DNA of 25,023 nucleotides from Pseudomonadota bacterium (GCA_023423605.1 JAFAFF010000178.1:1-25023); one strand, 5' to 3'; positions 1 to 6,677 are shown, counted from the stretch's first letter. The notes: a model not told the origin generated them from the sequence alone. Numbers and translations: made by a program.

Positions 1-256
1 TTCCCGCACTATGGCAGGTGCTCTTGCTTGTTCGAGCCTGCTGCGCAACTTGGCCTGCAGGCGGTTCCCCCTCGCCGCTGGACACAGATTCTTGCACCGA
101 GCAAAGCTCGAACTGAGCGCCCACAGATGACTGAGGGGAACAGGCAAGAACTACGCTGATGATGACGCTAGAAAGCGTGACCCTGATGCTGACGATGTTT
201 CCATTGAAACTGTTTTTAATACTGAGATTTTTGAGGATATTCTTTACTGCGCTCAT
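1..256 (-). CDS. possible 5' part of an unrecognised gene, cut by the left edge
   Basis: An open frame runs from an ATG at 256 to the window edge, giving 85 residues without a stop. The start has a good ribosome binding site: AAGGA lies seven bases upstream of the ATG. Residues 1-22 are polar and Asn/Lys-rich. Residues 23-39 form a hydrophobic stretch ending in VVLAC, which could be a membrane anchor or a lipoprotein signal, although it sits far from the N-terminus for the latter. The following 45 residues are polar and resemble no family I recognise. The 5' half is AT-rich and the 3' half is not, so the frame may be a chimera or a decayed gene. The complementary strand is also open in the same codon register (131-319) but has no suitable start. 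Confidence 0.4.
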   Translation of the reverse strand, partial: MSAVKNILKNLSIKNSFNGNIVSIRVTLSSVIISVVLACSPQSSVGAQFELCSVQESVSSGEGEPPAGQVAQQARTSKSTCHSAG

Positions 257-513
257 ATGTTTTTCCTTATTAGAGGCAGTAGTACTTATCACCACATAAT
301 CTGCGTGAGCGGATTTTAAGTCCGGAGCATGGAAGTCCCTCCCGCACCCTCGGACCAAACGTTCATCAGTAGATTGAGGCTCTAGCATCATCTCAAGCCC
401 GCATCGCGACCGGCTACTTCTTCAGCCTTGAGAGGTCTACTGGCCGGGGTGGACTGACGTTCGCTAAGGTCGACTGGGCCCCTGCCAAGATTGCCGAATT
501 GTTGCCGGGATGC

Positions 514-1239
514 TCAGGGAAGTTGCGTGGGGGGGTATCCGATGAGAGCAATTGGCAGCTCGGCCTCGTCATCATCACCAAGATGTCCGAAGTCGTCCAT
601 CAACATCTGAGGCGGGACGCCATCAAACACGTACCCTCGATTGATCAACGCGAATCCTAGCGGGAAGCACTTCATTAGCCAGAGCATGCTCGCACCACCG
701 TATCCCAGACGCGTGATGGAGTAGTCCCTGGTCAGCACGACGCCTGGATGCGGGAAAAGCCAGTAGCACAGACTCAGAGATTGTGGGAATTTTGCCGAGG
801 GATCGGTAAGGTAGTTCTTCAGGACATCTGTCAGCTCCCCCTTGTTGAACCGATCAACACCTTGGGAACACAGGTGGCCGATCACCGAGCGCATGATGCG
901 TTGCGGCCGTATGCGCACGTGCTGGAGAGCCGGAATGTGAAGTACCGATGCAGTCAGCGCAGTCACCTTCTCCACCAGGAAGATCAGTTCAGGGTCATAG
1001 CGGGTACCAAGGATGTCTCGGTTGCAATGCTCGCAGAGCGATCTGAACTGAACGCCATTGTTGAACTTCTGGTACCGGAAGTTTGACCCGTCGCGATAGG
1101 GAGCCATCACTTCGGAGACACGCAGTGGAACGCGCGGGGCCCATCCCTTGGGTGGACAGTGGTCCACGGTCAGCGGGCCGACCTCGCCACAGATGCTGCA
1201 CCTCCCGACCTGAGGGCCGCGCGTCTGTTTGATGGGCAT
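514..1239 (-). CDS. HNH-motif protein, unknown role
   Basis: A protein of 241 residues. The N-terminal part has a zinc-ribbon/HNH layout: Cys14-x2-Cys17, Asp26-His27, then Cys69-x2-Cys72 followed by Asn73. HNH nucleases use such cysteine pairs for zinc and the His and Asn for catalysis. The remaining 160 residues have no recognised domain and contain hydrophobic stretches. The frame is open further upstream, to 1398, but that extension would run through a minus-strand terminator at 1364-1394. The first Met after it (MPIKQ) is therefore the better start, although its ribosome binding site is poor. A nuclease of a defence or mobile element is possible, but the short motif alone does not prove activity. 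Confidence 0.7.
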   Translation of the reverse strand: MPIKQTRGPQVGRCSICGEVGPLTVDHCPPKGWAPRVPLRVSEVMAPYRDGSNFRYQKFNNGVQFRSLCEHCNRDILGTRYDPELIFLVEKVTALTASVLHIPALQHVRIRPQRIMRSVIGHLCSQGVDRFNKGELTDVLKNYLTDPSAKFPQSLSLCYWLFPHPGVVLTRDYSITRLGYGGASMLWLMKCFPLGFALINRGYVFDGVPPQMLMDDFGHLGDDDEAELPIALIGYPPTQLP

Positions 1240-1363
1240 TGAGGCGGTCCATTGGCTGGTTTCGGGGATGGTAAAGGCGGGACTGATCACTTTGACCAGG
1301 TTCGACCGATCCAGGCGGGGAATACATCCAACTGCCGTAGTTGCGCCTGCGTGAGCCGCAGTC

Positions 1364-1394
1364 CAAAAAAAGGGCCCGCAACAATGCGGGCCCT
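1364..1394 (-). terminator. Rho-independent terminator after the 46-residue gene
   Basis: A perfect 9-bp GC-rich stem (1372-1380 paired with 1385-1393) has a 4-base loop. On the minus strand it is followed by a run of T (complement of 1365-1371). It lies just after the stop of the small gene at 1405-1545 and separates that gene from the HNH gene. Confidence 0.85.
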
Positions 1395-1404
1395 TCATTC
1401 ATCA

Positions 1405-1545
1405 TCACTTCTTCTTGGTGGGCGGCGGCGACGGACGGTTGTGTTCCTTTTGAGTGGTGCGCGGGTGTTTCTCCGCGAAGCGCTCGGTCACAAACCGGCC
1501 AGTCTCCGAGCTGCGGAAGTCCGCGGGGCCCTTCTTACTGGACAT
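1405..1545 (-). CDS. 46-residue basic protein with SETGRFVTERFAEKHPRTT motif
   Basis: A small protein starting MSSKKGPADFRSS and ending PPPTKKK. The centre has the pattern S-x-T-G-R-F-V-T-x-x-[FY]-A-x-K-H-P-x-T-T. I recognise this from many short uncharacterised proteobacterial proteins; no function is established that I know of. The start is set by a strong ribosome binding site, AAGGA about seven bases before the ATG at 1545. The frame extends upstream to 1602 without such a signal. It lies downstream of the 32-residue gene on the same strand, with a hairpin between them, and is closed by a strong terminator. A nucleic-acid-binding or ribosome-associated role would fit its charge but is only a guess. 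Confidence 0.7.
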   Translation of the reverse strand: MSSKKGPADFRSSETGRFVTERFAEKHPRTTQKEHNRPSPPPTKKK

Positions 1546-1601
1546 ATCTGATCCTTTTTGCGAGATCTCTCCAGAAGATGCTCTGCTCCAAGTCCTGGGC
1601 A

Positions 1602-1626
1602 CCCGGACCCAATGACTGGGTCCGGG
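1602..1626 (-). terminator. hairpin between the two tiny genes
   Basis: A perfect 10-bp stem (1602-1611 with 1617-1626) has a 5-base loop, between the stop of the 32-residue gene (1643) and the start of the 46-residue gene (1545). There is no T-run on either side, so it is more likely an RNA-stabilising or processing hairpin, or a weak terminator, than a standard terminator. Confidence 0.45.
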
Positions 1627-1642
1627 GCCTTCCTATCAGCCC

Positions 1643-1741
1643 TTAGCGGCGCGGATGGGAGCGGTAATGACGGATGACGTGTTCCACACGGCCGAATCGA
1701 CGGCGGGTGTAAGCACGTACCGGTACATTCTTGGTACGCAT
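1643..1741 (-). CDS. 32-residue arginine-rich microprotein
   Basis: The frame encodes MRTKNVPVRAYTRRRFGRVE followed by HVIRHYRSHPRR and a TAA stop. It has eleven arginines and no acidic residue except one Glu. A near-ideal ribosome binding site, AAGGAG seven bases before the ATG, makes it a credible gene despite its size. Very short Arg-rich proteins with an N-V-P-V-R-x-Y-x-R-x-R-F-G core occur widely in xanthomonads and other proteobacteria as hypothetical proteins; this is from memory of the pattern. The 46-residue gene lies downstream on the same strand. Possible roles in RNA binding or as a regulatory leader peptide are untested. Confidence 0.65.
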   Translation of the reverse strand: MRTKNVPVRAYTRRRFGRVEHVIRHYRSHPRR

Positions 1742-1792
1742 AGCTCTCTCCTTCGGAGAAGGTGAGAGGAGCGCGGTCTCGCCAAGAGAGCT
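1742..1792 (-). promoter_or_regulatory. leader that can hide the microprotein's ribosome binding site
   Basis: The 8-mer AGCTCTCT (minus strand, 1792-1785) is the exact complement of AGAGAGCT (1749-1742), which ends one base before the ATG and overlaps the AAGGAGAG ribosome binding site. A competing 5-bp stem (GGAGC with GCTCC) and a local CCTTC/GAAGG hairpin are also possible. This suggests translation controlled by RNA folding. No ligand-binding aptamer is recognised. Confidence 0.35.
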
Positions 1793-2707
1793 CCAGGTCG
1801 CCCGGGCGTGTTATTGACACACTTCGGTCAACCGTGGAACCATTGTCCAGTCGAAGCCAAACGACAAGACGGTACTTGGCAGTCTGACAGGTGAGTCCCC
1901 TCTGGCACTCGCTCCTGTCCCCGGCCTTGTTACCTAGGAATCGCGCGCCAACGCGACCCTCGGTGACGTCTACATTGTTAAAGAACTGACCCTCGCCCTA
2001 AACAGCGGGGGTTTTTTCGTGGGCGTATCGTACCCTTGACCAAACATTAACCGAGGCGACTCGGTTCAGTCAAGCGATTTCGGTAGGTCGCATACAAATC
2101 TTAACGTTAAGCCGTCTATTTGGCCCGTGGCGGCGATTCCAGCCCCACCGACTTATCCTGATTAGCAATTGCTTTGGAATTGCACACAGCGCGTCCTAGG
2201 GCCATTCCGGCGGGGCATTACTTTTGGCCAGTGCGAGTGGCGATCCTCGCCCAAGTCCGGCCAAAGTCGGCAAACATCCGGGATAAGTTCCTTTAAAAGT
2301 ACTCAGTTTTAGCCAATCGTCAGCGAAAATTCCTTGTCGAAGCCGGATTCGGGCGATTTCACGATGGAAATTCCCTATCACAGCTTTTGTCCTTCCGCCT
2401 CAAACAGCGTCAATTGAGTTGCGCCAGCAAGAGCTGCGGGCGGACATTGGCGCTAGGCACGAAGCAATTTGCGTTGCAGCGGCACCTATGCCGCCTGTCA
2501 GGAGACGGCGTAGACCGGATCTAGGAAGCAGATTTTGCGCACACCAGGGCCAGCTGGACCCTAGACAGTAAACGGTAGAGTCATCTGATGCTTCCTCGTT
2601 TACTATGTTCTGTGTCGATTTATCCGTCAGAAGCCTTGTGTCCCAAGGGCAGAGGCATCTGTTGTCCAAGAGATAGATGATCGCTCTATCTAGATGCTCC
2701 ACCAACC
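1793..2707. other. long stretch without a convincing gene
   Basis: About 900 bases of mixed, rather AT-rich sequence. It contains a hairpin (GACAGG at 1886-1891 with CCTGTC at 1914-1919), a plus-strand terminator (1989-2017), a perfect 7-bp stem (2049-2055 with 2060-2066), a 12-base palindrome CTTAACGTTAAG (2100-2111) and a 6-bp hairpin (2165-2183). Two weak minus-strand frames (2400-2705 and 2196-2381) are discussed under findings. No known gene was seen. Confidence 0.5.
1989..2017 (+). terminator. Rho-independent terminator, plus strand
   Basis: A 7-bp stem with one T-G pair (1990-1996 with 2005-2011) is followed by six T. No gene was found upstream on this strand, so it may end an unrecognised small RNA, or be left over from a lost gene. 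Confidence 0.6.
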
Positions 2708-2728
2708 GTGCTCTTTAATTTAAAGCAC
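2671..2728. promoter_or_regulatory. two inverted repeats before the small membrane-protein gene
   Basis: AGATAGA (2671-2677) and TCTATCT (2685-2691) are exact inverted copies separated by seven bases. Just after them, GTGCTCTTTAATTTAAAGCAC (2708-2728, outer arms only counted) is a near-palindrome. Both lie upstream of the gene pair ending at 3522, where operators would sit. A weak promoter fit exists (TTGTCC at 2662, 17 bases, TCTATC at 2685). Confidence 0.35.
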
Positions 2729-2749
2729 ACCCTAACGTGGAACACTTTC

Positions 2750-2890
2750 GTGGAACAATTCGTTCAGCAGTTCGGCGCCATCAACCCCGCTGCATGCGCA
2801 ATTTTTGTCTTGGCTCTCTGCGCCTTCGCATTGGCCTGGAAGGTCGTCCATATCCTCGGCAAGGTCATGCGTAATAAGGATGACAAGTGA
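2750..2890 (+). CDS. small single-span membrane protein (46 residues; possible longer start at 2708)
   Basis: Starts at GTG 2750 with GGAA eight bases upstream. The in-frame GTG at 2708 would add 14 residues but lies inside a near-palindrome and has no ribosome binding site. The protein has one clear hydrophobic segment (AACAIFVLALCAFALAWKVV) followed by a basic tail ending RNKDDK, so it is probably anchored with its C-terminus in the cytoplasm. Its TGA stop overlaps the GTG start of the next gene, so the two are probably translated together. Holin-like or small regulatory membrane proteins have this shape, but no family is recognised. Confidence 0.55.
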   Translation: MEQFVQQFGAINPAACAIFVLALCAFALAWKVVHILGKVMRNKDDK

Positions 2891-3522
2891 GTGCCTGGGG
2901 AAGCTTCCATTCATGGCCTGTAGGGCCTCTGGCCCTTGGCCCCTTGCGAGGTGGAGCCAACAAGCTGACCGGAAGGCACATCGCAGCGATGAAGGTCTTC
3001 ATCGCGGTGGCGATCGAGGTGGACTTCACCACCCGATCAAGCGAAATCACCAACGATCGTCTGGCTCACCTGACTGGCTTGTCCCGCCCAATGCTCCTGC
3101 CAGCTGTGGAGACCCTGGCGGAAAGGGGCGTCTTGAAATTTGACAACAGCGGATATCGAAATCGCTTCACACAGGTCCCCAGCGCGGAGGACAAGCGCTG
3201 GACCAAGGTCCCTGTGGACTTGGCAATCAAGGCAATGCAGCAGTTGCCAAATCGAGGCGTGACGGTCCTGGCTGCGTTGAAGATCTATCTGAAGCTGCTT
3301 GAGAGCCGCTCGAATGGCAACTCCAATACGCTCATCTCCCACCGGAAGCTTGTGGAGGCCATGTCCTTGCCTCCTCGCGACGTTGCGGCCGGTATCGACC
3401 ACCTGGTTGTCAATCGCCTCGTCCATGTAAGGCAACACGCCACGATGAACACCGCCGGCCACCCGGTCAACGAATACAGCCTCCAAGGGCCGTTCAATGG
3501 CTACGGTGGATCAACTAACTGA
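2887..3522 (+). CDS. protein with two winged-helix domains, replication-initiator-like
   Basis: A protein of 211 residues starting at GTG 2887 with an ideal AAGGA six bases upstream, which sits inside the end of the preceding gene. Residues 53-88 read as a winged helix-turn-helix (ITNDRLAHLTGLSRPMLLPAV, then ERGVLKF). Residues 148-185 repeat the pattern (LISHRKLVEAMSLPPRDVAA, then NRLVHVRQ). Two tandem winged helices with an ALKIYLKLLE helix before the second are the plan of many plasmid and phage replication proteins and of some DnaD-like primosome proteins. A regulator is equally possible. The overlap with the membrane-protein gene suggests a shared task. Confidence 0.7.
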   Translation: MSAWGSFHSWPVGPLALGPLRGGANKLTGRHIAAMKVFIAVAIEVDFTTRSSEITNDRLAHLTGLSRPMLLPAVETLAERGVLKFDNSGYRNRFTQVPSAEDKRWTKVPVDLAIKAMQQLPNRGVTVLAALKIYLKLLESRSNGNSNTLISHRKLVEAMSLPPRDVAAGIDHLVVNRLVHVRQHATMNTAGHPVNEYSLQGPFNGYGGSTN

Positions 3523-3548
3523 TGCATATTGAGCGACGCGGCACCCGG

Positions 3549-3568
3549 GCGCCCATCATCTAGGGCGC
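3549..3568. terminator. weak hairpin after the winged-helix gene
   Basis: A 6-bp GC stem (3549-3554 with 3563-3568) has an 8-base loop, 26 bases after the stop. No T-run follows, so its role as a terminator is uncertain. Confidence 0.25.
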
Positions 3569-3700
3569 GCGATCACGTCGCTAGACGGCGCCCCCTGCGA
3601 TTGGGGTGCATGCGAGCACGCTGGCATCACTTGGATGAGCAGATGAAACCCTGCGATGCCTGTCAGCATTGGAACTCCGTAGGTCATCCCTTCTTACTCT

Positions 3701-3961
3701 CTAGCCGGTACCCATGCCGAGGACCTCGTCACCAGGCTTGAAGCCCAGAACTAAGTCGCCCACGCCAGCAACGGTGTCGGCCGTGTCGATGCCCAGTACA
3801 GCAGGAAGTTCTGGCATCGCGTAGGGCGCAACGCCCTGTCTGATCTTGTATTCAATAGGATTCACGCCGCTGGCGTGAACACGTACGACAACCTCGCCCG
3901 GCTGCGGTATCGGCTTGGCAGTCTCGCGAATGATCAACGCCTGTGGCATCAGCCCGGCCAT
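3701..3961 (-). pseudogene. fragment of a quinone oxidoreductase/zinc-type alcohol dehydrogenase N-domain
   Basis: The 86-residue frame contains IIRETAKPIPQPGEVVVRVH, then ASGVNPIEYKIRQG, then VLGIDTADTVAGVG, FKPGDEVLGMG and an immediate stop. This is the GroES-like N-terminal domain of medium-chain dehydrogenase/reductase proteins such as NADPH:quinone oxidoreductase. Family members have about 320-340 residues, so the whole nucleotide-binding domain is missing. The family's first beta strand is also replaced by unrelated sequence. No ribosome binding site precedes the ATGs at 3961 or 3949. It is a gene remnant beside the DUF3775-like gene, probably left by recombination. Confidence 0.75.
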
Positions 3962-4088
3962 GCGGAGCCGCGTTGGAACGTGGAACCACGCATTCGGGAC
4001 CGCCGGCTCCGTGAGTTGGAAAGGAGCCCTGCGGCCGCAGGGTTTGAGCCAGAACCGGGCGACGGAGGTTGCCCGCCGCCCAGTTGAA

Positions 4089-4733
4089 CTAGCGACTGAC
4101 GCTCGCTGCGCGACGGTTGAGCTTCTCAACGCCCTTGCGCAGGTACTTGTGCAGAGGTGCCTTGGCCGCCAAGTACTGCACATCCCCTGCCGTGTGTTGG
4201 CCAGCGTGAGAAAGCGCGAGGTCATATCGACTGGCGTCACCGCGGCCAATCCACACTATTGCCTTGAGCTCGATCAGTGCCTCCGGGGCCAGCTTGGCGA
4301 GGCGGTTCTGGAGAGCGTTCCGCAATGGCATCCCCGCCCGGAATCCCGTGAGGCTCATGCTGCCAGCAAACTCGCCTTCTGTTTCGACGTGATCCATTTG
4401 GACCCGATCTCGCTCTTCGGCAATACAGCAGATATCCACAATGTCCCAATAGGACAGGGCCTTGCACGGCAGTCGCGAAGGGGCAAGCAGTTGCTCGGCG
4501 AGGTCTGAAGCAGCGAAGACCCAGCTTCCGTACTTCGAAGACAGCTGTTCAAGCACATCACGATCAACTCGAGCGGCAGGGAGCTTGCCCTGGGTACTGG
4601 CAACCATCGCCGTGGAGAAAGTACGTCCGTACAGCATGTAGGCGATAGCGTCGCGTGCTTTGCTCATCCCCTTTTTTGGGGCGACTGCTCGGCGGACCAG
4701 GTCAACGGTTGATAAAACGGAATCAGTAGACAT
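4089..4733 (-). CDS. DUF3775-like protein
   Basis: A protein of 214 residues. The start is fixed by AGAGGAG about six bases before the ATG. The C-terminal third has LAPEALIELKAIVWIGRGDA (149-168), then TAGDVQYLAAKAPLHKYLRK (181-200). This fits my memory of the DUF3775 family: a conserved [LM]xWIGRGD followed by a helix ending in the L-x-x-Y-L-x-x-G-L pattern. The N-terminal part (residues 20-120) is not recognised. It has no signal peptide or membrane segment and is probably cytoplasmic. DUF3775 has no known function. It stands alone, with a decayed dehydrogenase fragment downstream and an 885-base stretch without genes upstream. Confidence 0.65.
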   Translation of the reverse strand: MSTDSVLSTVDLVRRAVAPKKGMSKARDAIAYMLYGRTFSTAMVASTQGKLPAARVDRDVLEQLSSKYGSWVFAASDLAEQLLAPSRLPCKALSYWDIVDICCIAEERDRVQMDHVETEGEFAGSMSLTGFRAGMPLRNALQNRLAKLAPEALIELKAIVWIGRGDASRYDLALSHAGQHTAGDVQYLAAKAPLHKYLRKGVEKLNRRAASVSR

Positions 4734-5579
4734 GACAACTCCTCTGAAAAATCAGCCAGTGGGTATCGTCCGTTTAAGTACCCAGGCCTTCAGACGAGGG
4801 ATGGTTCTACTAAGTTGAGCGCGCTGTTAACGTCGGACGCAGCATCCCCGGCGCCGGGTGCTTTCATGTGATGAAAGCGTCTCGTAAACCTATCACTTGC
4901 TGGGACAAGGGGAAAGCACTCTCCCCTTCATACTTCTTTCCGGCAGCGCCCCCTGGGGTCGGCGAGAGTCCACTGCCCACCGCATACCGCATACCGCCAC
5001 GCGGCACCCTCGCGGGCAATTGTCGGGTGCCCAGGCCGTGTGTCCCTGATGGTACGTCCCTCGCGAGCATGCCTATCTCTGGAGTGAGGCAACCAAAGCT
5101 TGAACGCTATGCCGGAGCGCCGACTTCAGGATCTGTAACTTATTGATTTAAAATAGTTTTTGCGAAGGACGCTGCCAACTTATGTTTGCTACGCAACTGT
5201 AGGTTGATCTGTACAGGGCGCTTTTGGCAAAACTTATGGTTGCCCAGCAGGATCAACCTATGCTTACCCAGCTACCATGGGCTGGTCTTACTACTTATTG
5301 GACCCCAGCCCCGTACGAACTACTGGATAAATTCCCAGAAGAGACCCTTTGTCTTGGAGTCGAGGGTCTTCGCATCCCAGGCCATTACGGCGTGAGAGCC
5401 CAAGTACCTCGCATTGGATATACGCGAGGGCGTGTCCAAGATGATCATCGAAGCGCAGGTGACCAAGGCGACCGCATCTCGGTGCGATGAATAAAAGCGA
5501 TTTGACCTGAATCGAAGCGGTGCGGGATACTGCCTACACGTTGAAACCTGTCCCGACGCGCACCATCTGAAGGGCATCC
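4734..5579. other. stretch without a convincing gene, rich in repeats
   Basis: About 850 bases. It contains a 12-base palindrome CCCGGCGCCGGG near 4846-4857, a 19-base inverted repeat (4860-4878), and a direct and inverted repeat cluster (5177-5260). Overlapping open frames occur on both strands (plus 5224-5490, minus 5320-5577), but none has a good ribosome binding site or a recognisable family. The minus-strand frame ends in TLDSKTKGLFWEFIQ and looks somewhat protein-like, so it may be a gene remnant. Confidence 0.45.
4860..4878. repeat. perfect 8-bp inverted repeat, 3-base spacer
   Basis: GCTTTCAT-GTG-ATGAAAGC. It could be a transcription-factor site or a hairpin. It lies 127 bases upstream of the DUF3775-like gene and immediately follows a CCCGGCGCCGGG palindrome. 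Confidence 0.4.
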
Positions 5580-5596
5580 GCCTTGTATATCAAGGC
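5580..5596. promoter_or_regulatory. inverted repeat, candidate operator of the toxin-antitoxin pair
   Basis: GCCTTG-TATAT-CAAGGC is a perfect 6-bp inverted repeat with an AT spacer, ending 22 bases before the antitoxin's ATG. The spacer plus the next base (TATATC) also fits a -10 box in 4 of 6 positions, though no good -35 was seen. Antitoxins often repress their own promoter, so an operator here is plausible. Confidence 0.4.
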
Positions 5597-5618
5597 TACC
5601 GCACATCGGGGCACTCCC

Positions 5619-6179
5619 ATGTTGCAGAATCGAAACCGCGAAAAATTCATCCAGGCGATACTCTACTTCGCCCACAACACCGCTGCGCTCGGCAAGATCA
5701 AGCTGTTCAAGCTGCTGTACCTGCTGGACTTCGAGCATTTCCGCCGGACCGGTCGTAGCGTGACGGGGCTGGAGTATCGTGCGTGGAAGATGGGACCGGT
5801 GCCGGCCCAGCTGGTGCAGCAATGGGATGCGCTGGAAGACGACATGGCGGCGGCGATCCGCATTGTCCCCGAGCAGGTCATCGATTTCTGGCGCGAGAAG
5901 GTCGTGCCTCTGCAGCCGTTCAATGACGAGCATTTCAGCAAGCGTGAATTACGTATCTTGGAAGGTCTAGCCACCGAGTACGCCGGCGTGTTGTCCGAGA
6001 AGATGATCGACGTCACCCATGCCGAAAATGGCGCATGGGCCAAGGTATGGGCCGACGGGAAAGGTAACGACGCCGCCATCCCTTACGCGCTGGCCATTTC
6101 CGAGAATGCGCCTGATCGGGAAGCTGTTTTGCAGGCGGCTGCTGAATACGAGGCCATCGAAGCCGCACAGGCGGCTTGA
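5619..6179 (+). CDS. Panacea-domain (SocA-like) antitoxin
   Basis: A protein of 186 residues. The start MLQNRNREKF matches how Panacea proteins begin; an upstream in-frame TTG at 5583 lies inside an inverted repeat and is less likely. Hallmarks are GKIKLFKLLYLLDFEHF (25-41) and YRAWKMGPVP (53-62), which define the Panacea fold (formerly DUF4065, also called the SocA/GepA-like domain). Known Panacea proteins neutralise many unrelated toxins by direct binding, and the partner is usually the adjacent gene. Here the next frame begins within a few bases of the stop, and the order antitoxin then toxin is usual. The protein is cytoplasmic, with a C-terminal Ala/Glu-rich tail that could be a partner-specific extension. 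Confidence 0.88.
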   Translation: MLQNRNREKFIQAILYFAHNTAALGKIKLFKLLYLLDFEHFRRTGRSVTGLEYRAWKMGPVPAQLVQQWDALEDDMAAAIRIVPEQVIDFWREKVVPLQPFNDEHFSKRELRILEGLATEYAGVLSEKMIDVTHAENGAWAKVWADGKGNDAAIPYALAISENAPDREAVLQAAAEYEAIEAAQAA

Positions 6180-6184
6180 AGAGC

Positions 6185-6637
6185 ATGCACCACGTGCCTG
6201 TAGATCTGGCGCCGGGAACCGTTCTTCTTCACTCGCGCTTCTATCTCGATACCGACACGGGCGAGTACCGACCCAAATTCCTGGCGCTGCTGGCGCCGAT
6301 GCGTGGCGGAGACTGGGTGGTGCGCCTGCTGACCAGTCGACATGCGGCCGTTCGCCCGGAACAGCCTCCTTGTCATCATGGCGACCCGTATCCGGGCTTC
6401 TATCTGGGCATACTGGATGCCGCCAACGGGCTGGACAAGAAGAGCTGGCTGGACCTGCGCAGGCTGGATGATGCCGATGCTGTCGACATGGCACGTTCTC
6501 TCGAGGCCGGGATTCTAACGGAGGTTACGACCCTGCCTGTCGACTTGCTGAAGCCGGTTCTTGCTTGCGCCGCTGGTGCCGACGACACCACGCGGGCGCA
6601 GGAACAGGCGATGCGGGACCAGATGGCCGCGCTGTAG
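6185..6637 (+). CDS. probable toxin partner of the Panacea protein, PemK/MazF-like fold
   Basis: A protein of 150 residues starting at ATG 6185, five bases after the antitoxin's stop; an in-frame TTG at 6176 would overlap it. The N-terminal half has APGTVLLHSRFYLDTDTGEY, RPKFLALLAP and WVVRLLTSRH, spaced like the first strands of the PemK/MazF barrel (PGDVV..., KxRPxLVL, TS). The second half has KKSWLDLRRL and TEVTTLPVDLLKPVL. MazF-type toxins cleave RNA, and in that family the Arg and Thr/Ser after strand 3 are catalytic. The similarity is weak and judged by eye, so a different toxin fold is possible. The coupling to a Panacea gene is the stronger argument for a toxin role. Confidence 0.6.
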   Translation: MHHVPVDLAPGTVLLHSRFYLDTDTGEYRPKFLALLAPMRGGDWVVRLLTSRHAAVRPEQPPCHHGDPYPGFYLGILDAANGLDKKSWLDLRRLDDADAVDMARSLEAGILTEVTTLPVDLLKPVLACAAGADDTTRAQEQAMRDQMAAL

Positions 6638-6677
6638 AACTTACCAGCGAGCGGTGCGGTAGTGCAGGCACTATTGG

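Noticed and set aside
305..330. Minus strand GGACTTAAAATCCGC resembles the anticodon arm of tRNA-Leu(UAA), a possible attachment site.
   Set aside because: Neither flank continues as a tRNA (no T-arm GGTTCGA, no CCA end), so it is probably chance or at most an unproven relic.
1240..1398. N-terminal extension of the HNH protein up to an ATG at 1398.
   Set aside because: It crosses a strong terminator and lacks a ribosome binding site.
3529..3741. Plus-strand open frame of 70 codons.
   Set aside because: Arg/Pro-rich with no ribosome binding site or family; overlaps the dehydrogenase fragment on the other strand.
5224..5577. Overlapping plus (5224-5490) and minus (5320-5577) frames.
   Set aside because: No family and poor start signals. 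The minus one may be a remnant but cannot be supported as a gene.
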